A stretch of 64,000 nucleotides of DNA from Micrococcus lylae NBRC 15355 (GCF_001570885.1 NZ_BCSN01000001.1:1-64000); one strand, 5' to 3'; positions 55,628-64,000 are shown, counted from the first letter of the stretch. Made by a program: numbers and translations. The notes: generated by a model not told the origin, from the letters alone.

Positions 55628-56907
55628 AGACCGCAGACCTGTTCGGCACCGCCCTGACCAACACCCTGCGCTCCAAGCTGCGCACCATCCTGACGGTCAT
55701 CGCGATCGTGATCGGCGCGTTCGCCCTCACCCTCACCTCCGGCCTCGGCGCCGGCGTCAACCGCTACGTGGACACCATGGTGGAGGGCTTCGGCGCCCCC
55801 GACGAGCTCTACGTCTCCAAGCAGGCGGACATGGTCACCGGCATGCCCACCAACAGCGCCCCCGCCGAGTACGACGCGGAGGAGGCTGGGGCCGGCGAGA
55901 TGTTCGGCATGCCCCTGCTGACGCAGAAGGACGTCGACACCATCGAGGGGATCGAGCACATCAGCGAGGTGGAGACCACCCGCTTGGTGGAGCCGGACTA
56001 CGTCCAGACGGCCGACGGCAAGAAGTGGCAGGTGGCCTTCATGGGCTCCTCCTTCGAGACCGAGACCGCCTCCACGGCCGCCGGGCGCATGCCCGCCGAG
56101 GACGCGGACGAGGTCACCGTCCCGCTCGCCTGGGTGGAGACCCTCGGCGGCAGGGACCCCGAGGACGTGCTGGGGGAGACGGTGACGCTCGTGGCCTCCG
56201 ACCCGCTCGGCGAGGAGGGCTCCGTGGAGGCCGAGGTGGTGGGGGTGACCGAGACCCTCGCCTCCGGCTCCGGAGCCGGCCCCGTGCCGTCGGTGAAGGT
56301 GGAGGAAGCGCTGCACGAGATCCAGACCGAGGGGCTGCCCGAGGAGCAGCGGGACACCTGGTTCAACGCCACCGTGACCGTGCAGGACATGGAGGCCAAC
56401 GAGGCGGCCGTGAAGCAGGCCCTGGCGGACGAGGGCTACACCGCGCAGACGCTGGAGGACCAGCTGGGCATGATCCGCGGCGTGATCGACGCGGTGACCT
56501 GGGTGTTCAACGGCTTCGGCCTGATCGCCCTGCTGGCGGCGTCCTTCGGCATCATCAACACCCTGCTGATGTCCGTGCAGGAGCGCACCCGGGAGATCGG
56601 CCTGATGAAGTCGCTCGGCATGACCAGCGGCAGGGTCTTCGGGCTGTTCTCCATGGAGGCCGTGGTGATCGGCCTGATGGGCTCGCTGATCGGCGTCGGA
56701 GGGGGGCTGGCCGTGGGACTCGTGGGCAACCGTCTGCTCGTGGACGGTCCGCTCAAGGACGTCACCGGGCTGCAGCTGTTCGCCGTGGAGCCGCTGTCCG
56801 TGCTCGGCATCGTGGCGCTGATCGTAGGCATCGCCTTCGTGGCCGGCGCCCTGCCCGCGGTGCGGGCGGCGCGCAAGGACCCGATCACCTCGCTGCGTTA
56901 CGAGTGA
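55624..56907 (+). CDS. MacB/FtsX-type ABC transporter permease
   Basis: 427 residues. The N-terminal helix LRTILTVIAIVIGAFALTLTSGLGAGVNRYVD is followed by a 240-residue extracellular MacB-type periplasmic-core domain and three C-terminal helices (GFGLIALLAASFGIINTLLMSVQERTREIGLMKSLGMTSG, the FtsX motif). The YVSKQADMVTG...EAGAGEM region is rich in acidic residues. It forms the membrane partner of the preceding ATPase. Typical Gram-positive homologues export peptides or act in envelope-stress sensing; no two-component genes are adjacent here. Confidence 0.9.
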   Translation: MKTADLFGTALTNTLRSKLRTILTVIAIVIGAFALTLTSGLGAGVNRYVDTMVEGFGAPDELYVSKQADMVTGMPTNSAPAEYDAEEAGAGEMFGMPLLTQKDVDTIEGIEHISEVETTRLVEPDYVQTADGKKWQVAFMGSSFETETASTAAGRMPAEDADEVTVPLAWVETLGGRDPEDVLGETVTLVASDPLGEEGSVEAEVVGVTETLASGSGAGPVPSVKVEEALHEIQTEGLPEEQRDTWFNATVTVQDMEANEAAVKQALADEGYTAQTLEDQLGMIRGVIDAVTWVFNGFGLIALLAASFGIINTLLMSVQERTREIGLMKSLGMTSGRVFGLFSMEAVVIGLMGSLIGVGGGLAVGLVGNRLLVDGPLKDVTGLQLFAVEPLSVLGIVALIVGIAFVAGALPAVRAARKDPITSLRYE

Positions 56908-56946
56908 CCGGCCCCCGGTCCGCCTGCCATCCTTGGAGGCATGGAC

Positions 56947-57366
56947 ATGCACACACGCCGAGACCCCGACGATCCGCGCTGGCTCCTGGACGACCGCCCG
57001 CCCCGCTGGGGGAACGTCGTCCGGCTGATGCCCGTGGTGGTGCTGACCGTGGTGGTCTACGCCTTCGCCGTGGGACCGATGCCCAGCGCCCTCACCACGG
57101 GCGCCGGGGCCCTGATCATCGGCGCCGGCGTGCTCGCCGGACTGATGAAGGTCTCGGACGGTGCCCGTTGGGCAGGCCTGGTCTTCACCGTCCTGGTCAT
57201 GCTCGGGACCCTGCTGTCCCTCGTCTTCCGCACGGCGGCCACCGGCAGCATCACGCTCTTCTCCGTGGTGACCGCCGTGCTGGTGCTCGCCGCCGGCGCC
57301 TTCTGGATCACCCAGGCCTTCCACGCCCAGGTCACCGCCTGGTTCAATGCCCGCCGCGACGGCTGA
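56947..57366 (+). CDS. Small four-helix membrane protein
   Basis: 139 residues. A charged start (HTRRDPDDPRWLLDDRPPRWGN) is followed by about four helices (VVRLMPVVVLTVVVYAFAV, GAGALIIGAGVLAGLM, WAGLVFTVLVMLGTLLSLVF, TLFSVVTAVLVLAAGAFWITQAF). The family is not recognised. GGAGG lies seven bases before the ATG at 56947; an in-frame ATG at 56941, with CATCCT seven bases upstream, could be a leaderless start instead. It may be co-transcribed with the next membrane protein gene. Confidence 0.68.
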   Translation: MHTRRDPDDPRWLLDDRPPRWGNVVRLMPVVVLTVVVYAFAVGPMPSALTTGAGALIIGAGVLAGLMKVSDGARWAGLVFTVLVMLGTLLSLVFRTAATGSITLFSVVTAVLVLAAGAFWITQAFHAQVTAWFNARRDG

Positions 57367-57403
57367 GAAGCACAGACCGCCCGAGAGAACCGAGAGGAAT
57401 CAC

Positions 57404-58228
57404 ATGCCCGAGCAGAACGACCGCCCGTCCTACGGGCAGGACCCGGAGGGAAGGGGGCCCTACGGCGTGCCCCCGCAGGGCCAGGACCGGCAGTCACGCC
57501 CGGACTACGGGCCGACCGGCCAGGGCGCCTACGGCATGGGCCCGGGCCGCCCGCAGAACGCTCACGGCCGGCCGCCGCAGGGCGGGTACGGCCAGCCGCC
57601 GCACGGCGGGTACGGCCAGCCTCCGCACGGCGGGTACGGCCAGCCGCCGCAGGGCTGGCCGCAGCAGCCGCCGCCCGGCGACCGCTACGGCACCACGCCG
57701 TACGAGGCCTACGGGATGCAACGGCTCGAGGAGCCGCCGAAGTACCGCGCCCTGCTGACCGCCACGCTGGTCTCGCTGGCCGTCTACGTGGTGTCCGCCG
57801 TCCCGGGCTTCCTGATGCTCGGGGACGCCGCCGGCTTCCGCTCCATGATCGACGAGTCCATCGCCGAGCAGGGCCGGCAGCTGAGTGCGGACCAGCTGGA
57901 GTCGATCGACCAGGTGTTGGGCATCGTGACCGGCATGGGCATGGCGTTCATGGCCTTCTGGATGCTCGTGGTCGTCGGCCTCTACCTGCTCGTGTACTTC
58001 GGCCTTCGCGGTCGGAGGAACTGGGCCCGCGTCACCGGCATCGTCTTCGCGATCCTCGCCCTGGTCTTCACGCTCCCGAGTCTGTTCGCCCTGCCCTTCA
58101 TGGGCGGTGCCGGCATGTTCTCGGCCGTCGTCAGCCTGGTCTCCGTGGCCGTGGACATCTGGTGGCTGGTGCTCGCCTTCAACGGCCAGATCTCCCGCTA
58201 CCTGGAGCAGCGCGCGCTCATGTCCTGA
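57404..58228 (+). CDS. Membrane protein with Gly-Tyr-Gln-Pro repeat N-terminus
   Basis: 274 residues. Residues 1-105 are disordered and rich in Gly, Pro, Gln and Tyr, with GGYGQPPH repeated in 24-bp DNA units near 57586-57655. Four membrane helices follow (LLTATLVSLAVYVVSAVPGFLML, GMGMAFMAFWMLVVVGLYLLVYFGLRG, VTGIVFAILALVFTLPSLFALPF, FSAVVSLVSVAVDIWWLVLAF). Such proline-glutamine leaders are common in actinobacterial membrane proteins of unknown function. GAGAGGAAT precedes the ATG. Confidence 0.75.
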   Translation: MPEQNDRPSYGQDPEGRGPYGVPPQGQDRQSRPDYGPTGQGAYGMGPGRPQNAHGRPPQGGYGQPPHGGYGQPPHGGYGQPPQGWPQQPPPGDRYGTTPYEAYGMQRLEEPPKYRALLTATLVSLAVYVVSAVPGFLMLGDAAGFRSMIDESIAEQGRQLSADQLESIDQVLGIVTGMGMAFMAFWMLVVVGLYLLVYFGLRGRRNWARVTGIVFAILALVFTLPSLFALPFMGGAGMFSAVVSLVSVAVDIWWLVLAFNGQISRYLEQRALMS

Positions 58229-58259
58229 GCCGTCCGCTTCCCCTGGCACCATGGAGTCC

Positions 58260-58775
58260 ATGGACTCCTTCCTCATCGCGCACGACGCCGCAGCCCGCCA
58301 TCCCTTCGTGGAGCAGGGGCTGCGGCGTCTGTCGTCGGCCACCGTGGCCGCCGGGCTCGTGTCCGCCGCGGCCTCGGTGGGCACCGTCCTGCTGAACCGG
58401 GACCCCGGTTACGTGCGCGCCCTGCTGACCTCCCGAAACTGGGGAACCGTCGAGCCCACCGCCGCGGACGTGGCGGCGGCACAGAGCACCGTGCTGGACG
58501 CCGTGCTCGTGGGCGCCGTCCTGCTGGCGCTCACCGCGCTGCTCGTGTGGCTGGTGCGCCGCCCCTGGCGTCCTGTGCGCTGGGTCGGCAGCGTCCTGAC
58601 CGTGGTGGGCGCTTTCACGGCCGCGTTCTGGGCCGTGGACGGCGGCACGATGGTCCTCACCGCCGGCGCGGCCGGAGCGGTCGTCCTGGTGCTTGTCGGA
58701 GCCATGCTCGTGGCCTGCGCCCTGTGGCTGCTCGTGGCGCACTCGCAGACGGTGCGCGAGGCTCTCAACGGCTGA
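58260..58775 (+). CDS. Four-helix membrane protein of unknown function
   Basis: 171 residues. A short soluble start (MDSFLIAHDAAARHPFVEQGLRRLSSATVAAG) precedes hydrophobic stretches at AGLVSAAASVGTVLL, TVLDAVLVGAVLLALTALLVWLV, VGSVLTVVGAFTAAFWAV and GAAGAVVLVLVGAMLVACALWLLVAH. No family recognised. Two ATGs compete: 58251 and 58260; CACCAT seven bases before 58260 favours the second as a leaderless start. It is convergent with sdhB, with a strong terminator between. Confidence 0.65.
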   Translation: MDSFLIAHDAAARHPFVEQGLRRLSSATVAAGLVSAAASVGTVLLNRDPGYVRALLTSRNWGTVEPTAADVAAAQSTVLDAVLVGAVLLALTALLVWLVRRPWRPVRWVGSVLTVVGAFTAAFWAVDGGTMVLTAGAAGAVVLVLVGAMLVACALWLLVAHSQTVREALNG

Positions 58776-58791
58776 CCTGACCAGGAAACGC

Positions 58792-58832
58792 CGAAGGGCC
58801 CGCCGCCCCGGAACGGGACGGCGGGCCCTTCG
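58792..58832. terminator. Bidirectional terminator between convergent genes and sdhB
   Basis: 14-bp perfect arms CGAAGGGCCCGCCG (58792-58805) and its complement (58819-58832), with further inner pairing in the 13-nt loop. It serves both the plus-strand membrane gene and the minus-strand sdh operon. Confidence 0.9.
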
Positions 58833-58846
58833 TGTGATCGTCAGGA

Positions 58847-59635
58847 TCAGAAGGAGCGGGCCAGGATGGCCTGCTTGACCTCGGCGATCGCCTTGGTCAC
58901 CTGGATGCCGCGCGGGCACGCCTCCGAGCAGTTGAAGGTGGTGCGGCAGCGCCACACGCCCTCCTTGTCGTTGAGGATCTCCAGGCGCATGTCGCCGGCC
59001 TCATCACGGGAGTCGAAGATGAAGCGGTGCGCGTTGACGATCGCGGCCGGACCGAAGTACTGGCCGTCGGTCCAGAACACCGGGCAGGACGAGGTGCACG
59101 CGGCGCAGAGGATGCACTTCGTGGTGTCGTCGTATATCTCACGGTCCTTCTGGGACTGGTAGCGCTCACGGGTCGGCTCGTGGCCCGAGGTGACCAGGAA
59201 GGGCATGATCTCACGGTAGGACTGGAAGAACGGCTCCATGTCCACGATCAGGTCCTTCTCCACCGGCAGGCCCTTGATGGCCTCGACCGTGATGGGCTTG
59301 GACAGGTCCAGGTCCTTCAGCAGAGTCTTGCAGGCCAGGCGGTTGCGGCCGTTGATGCGCATGGCATCGGAGCCGCAGATGCCGTGGGCGCAGGAACGGC
59401 GGAAGGTCAGGGAGCCGTCGTGCTCCCACTTGACCTTGTGCAGCGCGTCCAGGACACGGTCGGTGCCGTACATGGTGAGCTTCCACTCGTCCCAGTACGA
59501 CTCCTCAGAGGTCTCCGGCACGTAGCGGCGGACCTTGAGGATGATGTCGAAGCTCTCGACGGCGCCGGCGCCGTCGCCCGACTGGTTCAGCTCGACCTTG
59601 GAGGCCGGCTCGGCGGTCTCGTTCACGGTGCTCAT
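58847..59635 (-). CDS. sdhB: Succinate dehydrogenase iron-sulfur subunit
   Basis: 262 residues. It carries three iron-sulfur clusters passing electrons from SdhA to quinone: CAHGICGSD...C ([2Fe-2S], with the Asp variant also seen in E. coli), CILCAACTSSCP ([4Fe-4S]) and CRTTFNCSEACP ([3Fe-4S]). It is the last gene of sdhCDAB; its ATG overlaps the sdhA stop by one base (TGATG), so the two are tightly coupled. Membrane-associated complex II of the TCA cycle and respiratory chain. Confidence 0.97.
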   Translation of the reverse strand: MSTVNETAEPASKVELNQSGDGAGAVESFDIILKVRRYVPETSEESYWDEWKLTMYGTDRVLDALHKVKWEHDGSLTFRRSCAHGICGSDAMRINGRNRLACKTLLKDLDLSKPITVEAIKGLPVEKDLIVDMEPFFQSYREIMPFLVTSGHEPTRERYQSQKDREIYDDTTKCILCAACTSSCPVFWTDGQYFGPAAIVNAHRFIFDSRDEAGDMRLEILNDKEGVWRCRTTFNCSEACPRGIQVTKAIAEVKQAILARSF

Positions 59636-61422
59636 CAGTACTTACGCTCCATCGGCTGGTAACGGGTGACGACGACGGGCTTGGTCTCGAACCGGATGCC
59701 CTTCACGCCCTCCATCTCGGCGGTCTCGTCGCGGTAGATCATGGTGTGCGCCATGAAGTTGGCGTCGTCGCGGTCCGGGTAGTCCTCGCGGTAGTGGCCG
59801 CCGCGGGACTCCTTGCGGCCCAGGGCCGCCAGGGTCATGGCCTCGGCGATGTCCAGCAGGTAGCCCAGCTCCATGCCCTCGAGCAGGTCGAGGTTGAAGC
59901 GCTTGCCCTTGTCCTGCACGGAGATGTTGAGGTAGCGCTCGCGCAGGTCCTCGATCTCGGCCAGGGCGCGGCGGATGGACTCCTCGGTGCGGAACACCTG
60001 CATGTCGGCGTCCATGACCTCCTGGAGGCGCGAGCGCAGCGCGGCCACCTTCTCGGTGCCGGTGGCGGAGCGCAGGCTCTCGATCTGCTCCACCACACGG
60101 GCCTCGCCGTTCTCCGGCAGCTCGACGAACTCGGCGTCGTGCGCGTACTCGGCGGCGAAGATGCCGGCGCGACGGCCGAACACGTTGATGTCGAGCAGGG
60201 AGTTGGTGCCGAGGCGGTTCGAGCCGTGCACGGACACACAGGCGACCTCGCCGGCGGCGAAGAGGCCCGGGACGATCGTGTCGTTGTCCTGGAGGACCTC
60301 GCCCTTGACGGTGGTGGGGATGCCGCCCATGAAGTAGTGGCAGGTCGGGAAGACCGGCACCGGCTCCGTGTACGGCTCCACGCCCAGGTAGGTGCGGGCG
60401 AACTCGGTGATGTCCGGGAGCTTGGCGTCGATGTGCGCCGGCTCCAGGTGGGTCAGGTCGAGCAGCACGTAGTCCTTGTTCGGACCGCAGCCGCGGCCCT
60501 GGCGGACCTCCTCGGCCATGGAGCGGGCCACGATGTCGCGCGGCGCCAGGTCCTTGATGGTCGGGGCGTAGCGCTCCATGAAGCGCTCGCCGTCCGCGTT
60601 GCGGAGGATGCCGCCCTCGCCGCGGGCCGCCTCGGACAGGAGGATGCCCAGGCCGGCCAGGCCGGTCGGGTGGAACTGCACGAACTCCATGTCCTCGAGC
60701 GGCAGGCCCGCACGGTAGGCGATGGCCATGCCGTCGCCGGTGAGGGTGTGGGCGTTCGAGGTGGTCTTGAAGACCTTGCCGGCGCCGCCGGTGGCGAACA
60801 CGACCGACTTGGCCTGGAAGACGTGGATCTCGCCGGTGGCGAGCTCGTAGGACACGACGCCGGCCACGCGCTTCTGGGTGTAGGAGGAGCCGTCCTCGCG
60901 GGTCGCGTCCTCGTCCACCAGGAGCAGGTCCAGCGCGTAGAACTCGTTGTAGAACTCCACGTTGTGCTTGACGCAGTTCTGGTAGAGCGTCTGGAGGATC
61001 ATGTGGCCGGTGCGGTCCGCGGCGTAGCAGGCGCGGCGGACCGGGGCCTTGCCGTGGTCGCGGGTGTGGCCGCCGAAGCGGCGCTGGTCGATCTTGCCCT
61101 CCGGGGTGCGGTTGAAGGGCAGACCCATCTTCTCGAGGTCGAGGACCGCGTCGATGGCCTCCTTCGCCATCACCTCGGCGGCGTCCTGGTCGACCAGGTA
61201 GTCACCGCCCTTGATGGTGTCGAAGGTGTGCCACTCCCAGTTGTCCTCCTCGACGTTCGCCAGCGCGGCGCACATGCCGCCCTGGGCCGCACCGGTGTGC
61301 GAGCGCGTCGGGTAGATCTTGGTGAGCACGGCGGTGCGGGCACGCTGGCCCGACTCGATGGCGGCACGCATGCCTGCGCCACCGGCGCCGACGATCACCA
61401 CGTCGTACTTGTGTACCTGCAT
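59635..61422 (-). CDS. sdhA: Succinate dehydrogenase flavoprotein subunit
   Basis: 595 residues. FAD-binding GAGGAGMRAAIESG (residues 12-25), covalent FAD-His 42 in RSHTGAAQGGM, substrate-site TRGHDHGK-like segment read as GGHTRDHGKAPVRRACYAADRTGH, and HPTGLAG, with C-terminal ESRGGHYREDYPDRDDANF. It oxidises succinate to fumarate. It has a purine-rich ribosome site (AAGAGAGAACCTGAGA region) and lies 85 bp after sdhD, a gap in which I see no separate promoter. Confidence 0.97.
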   Translation of the reverse strand: MQVHKYDVVIVGAGGAGMRAAIESGQRARTAVLTKIYPTRSHTGAAQGGMCAALANVEEDNWEWHTFDTIKGGDYLVDQDAAEVMAKEAIDAVLDLEKMGLPFNRTPEGKIDQRRFGGHTRDHGKAPVRRACYAADRTGHMILQTLYQNCVKHNVEFYNEFYALDLLLVDEDATREDGSSYTQKRVAGVVSYELATGEIHVFQAKSVVFATGGAGKVFKTTSNAHTLTGDGMAIAYRAGLPLEDMEFVQFHPTGLAGLGILLSEAARGEGGILRNADGERFMERYAPTIKDLAPRDIVARSMAEEVRQGRGCGPNKDYVLLDLTHLEPAHIDAKLPDITEFARTYLGVEPYTEPVPVFPTCHYFMGGIPTTVKGEVLQDNDTIVPGLFAAGEVACVSVHGSNRLGTNSLLDINVFGRRAGIFAAEYAHDAEFVELPENGEARVVEQIESLRSATGTEKVAALRSRLQEVMDADMQVFRTEESIRRALAEIEDLRERYLNISVQDKGKRFNLDLLEGMELGYLLDIAEAMTLAALGRKESRGGHYREDYPDRDDANFMAHTMIYRDETAEMEGVKGIRFETKPVVVTRYQPMERKY

Positions 61423-61507
61423 TCTCAGGTTCTCTCTTCCGTTTCGTGTGGACGTCCGCTCCGCGTCGGTGCGGGCGGCGTCGCAAGCGTCAGACGTCGG
61501 TGTGCGG

Positions 61508-61990
61508 TCAGCCGGCGCAGAAGGCCGGGGTGCCGGACAGCAGCTGGCCGGTGGCGTCCACCATGCACGGCTCGAAGGTGAAGATCACCAGGGTGCCGAG
61601 GATGATGATGGCGGCGGTGGCCACGTACAGGATCATGGACAGCCAGAAGCGGACGCCGTCGCGCTGGGCGTAGTCGTTGATGATGGTGCGGACGCCGTTG
61701 GCTCCGTGCAGCATCGCCAGCCACAGCATCACGAGGTCCCAGAACATCCAGATCGGGTCGGCCCACTTGCCGGCGACGAAGCCGAAGTCGACGCCGTGGA
61801 TGCCCTCGCCGAGCATCAGGTTCGAGAACAGGTGCCCGAAGACCAGGACGACGAGGATCACGCCGGAGACGCGCATGAACAGCCATGCGAACATCTCGAA
61901 GTTGCCCTTCTTGCCCTTGTCGCGGGTGTACTTCGCGTCGACGCGTGTGGAGCGCGGAGCGGCGATCGTGGTCTCAGCAGCGGTGCTCAT
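61508..61990 (-). CDS. sdhD: Succinate dehydrogenase membrane anchor subunit
   Basis: 160 residues. A 30-residue hydrophilic start (STRVDAKYTRDKGKKGNFE) precedes three membrane helices: FAWLFMRVSGVILVVLVFGHLFSNLML with a haem/quinone-region His, PIWMFWDLVMLWLAMLHGANGVRTIINDY, and FWLSMILYVATAAIIILGTLVIFTF. The arrangement and HGANGVR motif identify the SdhD-type anchor. It sits three bases after sdhC's stop and anchors SdhAB to the cytoplasmic membrane. Confidence 0.92.
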   Translation of the reverse strand: MSTAAETTIAAPRSTRVDAKYTRDKGKKGNFEMFAWLFMRVSGVILVVLVFGHLFSNLMLGEGIHGVDFGFVAGKWADPIWMFWDLVMLWLAMLHGANGVRTIINDYAQRDGVRFWLSMILYVATAAIIILGTLVIFTFEPCMVDATGQLLSGTPAFCAG

Positions 61991-61993
61991 GGA

Positions 61994-62398
61994 TCACATA
62001 CCTCCAAAGGCCAGCATGAAGTGGCGGACGCAGAAGCCGAGGGTGAGGACGACCCAGAGTCCCAGGACGACCCACAGGAGGGTCTTCTGATGCTTCGTGC
62101 CGCCCTTCCAGAAGTCCACGAGGATGATGCGCAGGCCGTTCAGCGCGTGGAACAGCACGGCAGCCACCAGACCCGCCTCGCCGAGAGCGAAGAGCGGGTT
62201 CTTGTACGAGCCGATCACCGCGTCGTAGGCCTCCGGGGAGACGCGCACGAGCGAGGTGTCCAGCACGTGGACGAGCAGGTAGAAGAAGATCACGACGCCG
62301 GTGATGCGGTGGCCCACCCAGGACCACATCCCGCCGTAGCCGCGATACAGGGTCCCGCGGCCGTTTTTGGCCGGGGCCTGTGCAGTGGCACTAGTCAC
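61994..62398 (-). CDS. sdhC: Succinate dehydrogenase cytochrome b556 subunit
   Basis: 134 residues, GTG start with GGGAGG upstream. Three helices with WSWVGHRITGVVIFFYLLVHVLDTSLV (SHR-type haem/quinone motif), LVAAVLFHALNGLRIILVDFW (haem His) and LLWVVLGLWVVLTLGFCV. It is the first gene of sdhCDAB, on the minus strand, and is divergent from the guanylyltransferase gene across 233 bp. Confidence 0.93.
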   Translation of the reverse strand: MTSATAQAPAKNGRGTLYRGYGGMWSWVGHRITGVVIFFYLLVHVLDTSLVRVSPEAYDAVIGSYKNPLFALGEAGLVAAVLFHALNGLRIILVDFWKGGTKHQKTLLWVVLGLWVVLTLGFCVRHFMLAFGGM

Positions 62399-62489
62399 GG
62401 TTGATTACCTCCCAGGGAAATGCACTGGCCCGGTGCGCGTCCGTGGGCGGGCGGGCAGGGGGCTGGGGTGCGAGTCGATTCCACCTTCC

Positions 62490-62495
62490 AGGATA
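62490..62495 (-). promoter_or_regulatory. Probable sdh operon -10 box (TATCCT)
   Basis: TATCCT on the minus strand about 92 bp before sdhC, giving a leader of roughly 85 nt. The 233-bp divergent region shows no operator palindrome that I recognise. Confidence 0.4.
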
Positions 62496-62631
62496 GACCC
62501 TCCCCGGCCTCCGCCGGGTTCCGGGGGCGGCTGTGTGACACGGCGCCCCCGCGCCGCGGTGTGCAGGGCACTGTCCACCGCCGGGGCATCGGTCCGCTCG
62601 ACGGGGCACTGCGTTCCGTAGAGTGGACCCC

Positions 62632-63783
62632 GTGAAGAACGAGAGCACCGCGCCTGCGCCGCAGTCCGACGCCGCCGCCGAGGCCCTGTCCCGCTTCCAC
62701 GCCGTGATCCCGGCCGGAGGCGTGGGCACCCGCCTGTGGCCGCTGTCCCGCGCCGCCGCGCCGAAGTTCCTGCATGACCTCACCGGCTCGGGCCAGACCC
62801 TGATCCGTGCGACCTGGGACCGCCTGGAGCCGCTGGCCGGCGCCGGGATGATGGTCGTCACCGGCCAGGTGCACCGCGACGCCGTGGCCCGTCAGCTCCC
62901 GGAGCTGGGGGAGGACGACTTCGTCCTGGAGCCGGAGCCGAAGGACTCCGCGGCCGCGATCGGCCTGGCCGCCGCGATCCTCTCGCTGCGGGACCCGGAC
63001 ACCATCATGGGCTCGTTCGCCGCGGATCAGGTGATCTCTCCGCTCGAGGACTTCCAGAAGGTCGTGGAAGAGGCGGTCGTCACCGCGGCCACCGGCAAGA
63101 TCGTCACCATCGGCATCACGCCGACCCACCCGGCCACCGGTTTCGGCTACATCCGTCGCGGCCGTTCGCTGCGCCTGCAGGACGCCCCGCACGCCTTCGA
63201 CGTCGCCGCGTTCGTGGAGAAGCCGGACGCGAAGGTCGCGGCGCAGTACGTCCGCTCCGGAAAGTACCTGTGGAACGCCGGCATGTTCGTGGCCCCGGTG
63301 ACGCTGATGCTGCAGCACCTCGAGGAGCACGAGCCCGAGCTGCACGCCGGCCTGATGGCCATCGCGCAGGCCTGGGACACGGACCGTCGTCAGGAGGTCC
63401 TCGCAGAGGTCTGGCCGACGCTGAAGAAGACCGCCATCGACTACGCGGTGGCCGAGCCGGCCGCCGCCGCCGGGGACGTGGCCGTGGTCCCAGGCGACTT
63501 CACCTGGGACGACGTGGGCGACTTCGCCGCCATCGCCCGCCTGAACCCGGTCAAGGACGGCTCCGGCATCACGGTCATCGGCGACACCCCGCGCGTGTAC
63601 TCCTCGGAGGCCTCCGGGGTGGTCGTCACCGACTCGGACCGCGTGATCGCCCTGATCGGCATCGAGGACGTCGTGGTGGTGGACACCGGCGACGCCCTGC
63701 TGGTCACCACCACGGACCGCGCCCAGGACGTGAAGAAGGCGGTGGAGTCCCTCAAGGCCGAGGGCGCCGACGACGTCCTCTGA
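62632..63783 (+). CDS. manC: Mannose-1-phosphate guanylyltransferase
   Basis: 383 residues, GTG start. It makes GDP-mannose from mannose-1-phosphate and GTP. The nucleotidyltransferase signature is FHAVIPAGGVGTRLWPLSRAAAPKFL (about residues 22-47); IGITPTHPATGFGYIRRG, FVEKPD and YLWNAGMFVA follow, and PGDFTWDDVGDF is diagnostic for the ManC/AlgA/RfbM group. It lacks the phosphomannose isomerase half of bifunctional enzymes. TAGAGT seven bases before the GTG suggests a leaderless mRNA. Its product would supply donors for the MgtA-like mannosyltransferase at 9-10 kb. Confidence 0.93.
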   Translation: MKNESTAPAPQSDAAAEALSRFHAVIPAGGVGTRLWPLSRAAAPKFLHDLTGSGQTLIRATWDRLEPLAGAGMMVVTGQVHRDAVARQLPELGEDDFVLEPEPKDSAAAIGLAAAILSLRDPDTIMGSFAADQVISPLEDFQKVVEEAVVTAATGKIVTIGITPTHPATGFGYIRRGRSLRLQDAPHAFDVAAFVEKPDAKVAAQYVRSGKYLWNAGMFVAPVTLMLQHLEEHEPELHAGLMAIAQAWDTDRRQEVLAEVWPTLKKTAIDYAVAEPAAAAGDVAVVPGDFTWDDVGDFAAIARLNPVKDGSGITVIGDTPRVYSSEASGVVVTDSDRVIALIGIEDVVVVDTGDALLVTTTDRAQDVKKAVESLKAEGADDVL

Positions 63784-63805
63784 CCCGGCGCGCCCCAGAT
63801 GACGC

Positions 63806-63850
63806 GAGGCCCCCGCGATGTGAACACCACGTGAACGTCGCGGGGGTCTC
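63806..63850. terminator. Terminator of manC
   Basis: 15-bp arms (63806-63820 and 63836-63850) pairing at 13 positions, GAGGCCCCCGCGATG and its partner, loop 15 nt. It ends only six bases before the -10 box of the next gene. Confidence 0.8.
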
Positions 63851-63869
63851 TGCGCTACCCTGCGGTGAC

Positions 63870-64000
63870 ATGACCGGCACCATCGAGAGCTCCGCCTTCC
63901 CGCACCGCAAGACCGCACCCGACGTCCCCACCGTCTCCTCGGCGGTCGAGGCCCTGGAGGGCGAGGTGCGCGTGCTGCGCCGGTCCATCCACCAGGAGCC
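63870..64000 (+). CDS. M20-type amidohydrolase, N-terminal fragment (cut by window edge)
   Basis: Only 43 codons are visible: MTGTIESSAFPHRKTAPDVP and then VEALEGEVRVLRRSIHQE. The LRRSIHQEP end resembles the LRRxIHxxPE motif that opens M20/M25 amidohydrolases (metal-dependent peptidases or deacylases). TACCCT lies eight bases before the ATG, with a GCGGTGAC stretch that is not a ribosome site. The position after manC fits gene order known in Micrococcaceae. Identification rests on a short piece, so it is tentative. Confidence 0.6.
   Translation, partial: MTGTIESSAFPHRKTAPDVPTVSSAVEALEGEVRVLRRSIHQE

Overview
The window is a high-GC actinobacterial chromosome segment, most like Micrococcus or a close Micrococcaceae relative. 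The signs are the very G+C-rich codon use, a monomeric NADP isocitrate dehydrogenase, a clade-3-type catalase, and the neighbourhood perM-like gene / purN / purH, which is conserved in this family. It carries about 50 protein genes. I saw no tRNA, rRNA, CRISPR array, prophage or intact insertion sequence.

Layout. Positions 1-3.4 kb form a visibly lower-GC accessory module: an Lrp/AsnC regulator divergent from a sodium:solute symporter, a short-chain dehydrogenase and a PEBP-like protein. From 3.6 to 7.2 kb are an App1-type phosphatase coupled to a hot-dog thioesterase, then a translationally coupled lipoprotein (DUF6318-like) and PKD-type secreted protein. From 7.5 to 24.4 kb are gdhA, an MgtA-like mannosyltransferase, a PerM/DUF6350 membrane protein with a huge charged tail, a restriction-endonuclease-fold protein bracketed by matching palindromic repeats, purN, a TM2 protein, an MFS transporter, purH, mgtE and icd. 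From 24.8 to 32 kb are ogt, a TIGR01777 epimerase with an SRPBCC domain, a glutaminase-like protein fused to STAS and cyclic-nucleotide-binding domains, and hrpB. From 32.2 to 36.8 kb is a complete carbohydrate ABC importer of the LpqY-SugABC (trehalose/maltose) type.

From 37 to 46 kb are a D-2-hydroxyacid dehydrogenase, a gamma-carbonic-anhydrase-like protein, purU, a very large disordered membrane-anchored protein, katA, glyA and folD. purU, glyA and folD, together with purN and purH, make the window rich in one-carbon/purine metabolism. From 46 to 58.8 kb are an ABC-2 exporter whose two permeases are fused, a DHA2-type drug exporter, an AT-rich orphan secreted protein, a VanZ protein, an exonuclease III, trpS, a MacB-type ABC pair and small membrane proteins. 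The end holds sdhCDAB on the minus strand, a mannose-1-phosphate guanylyltransferase and the first 43 codons of an M20-type amidohydrolase.

What stands out beyond the genes: (1) the 12-mer CCGTCGTCGGGA occurs exactly 11 times, between genes and inside disordered or linker parts of proteins, and CCGTCGTCG/CGACGACGG inverted pairs build several gene-end hairpins, a layout resembling DNA-uptake-type dispersed signals; (2) an endonuclease-fold gene has one copy of the same long inverted repeat on each side, plus tandem arrays; (3) a glutaminase-fold protein has lost its Ser and Lys catalytic residues while gaining sensor domains; (4) many start codons sit 6-8 nt after a NANNNT -10 box, implying leaderless mRNAs, including one exactly symmetric divergent pair with a 22-bp spacer.
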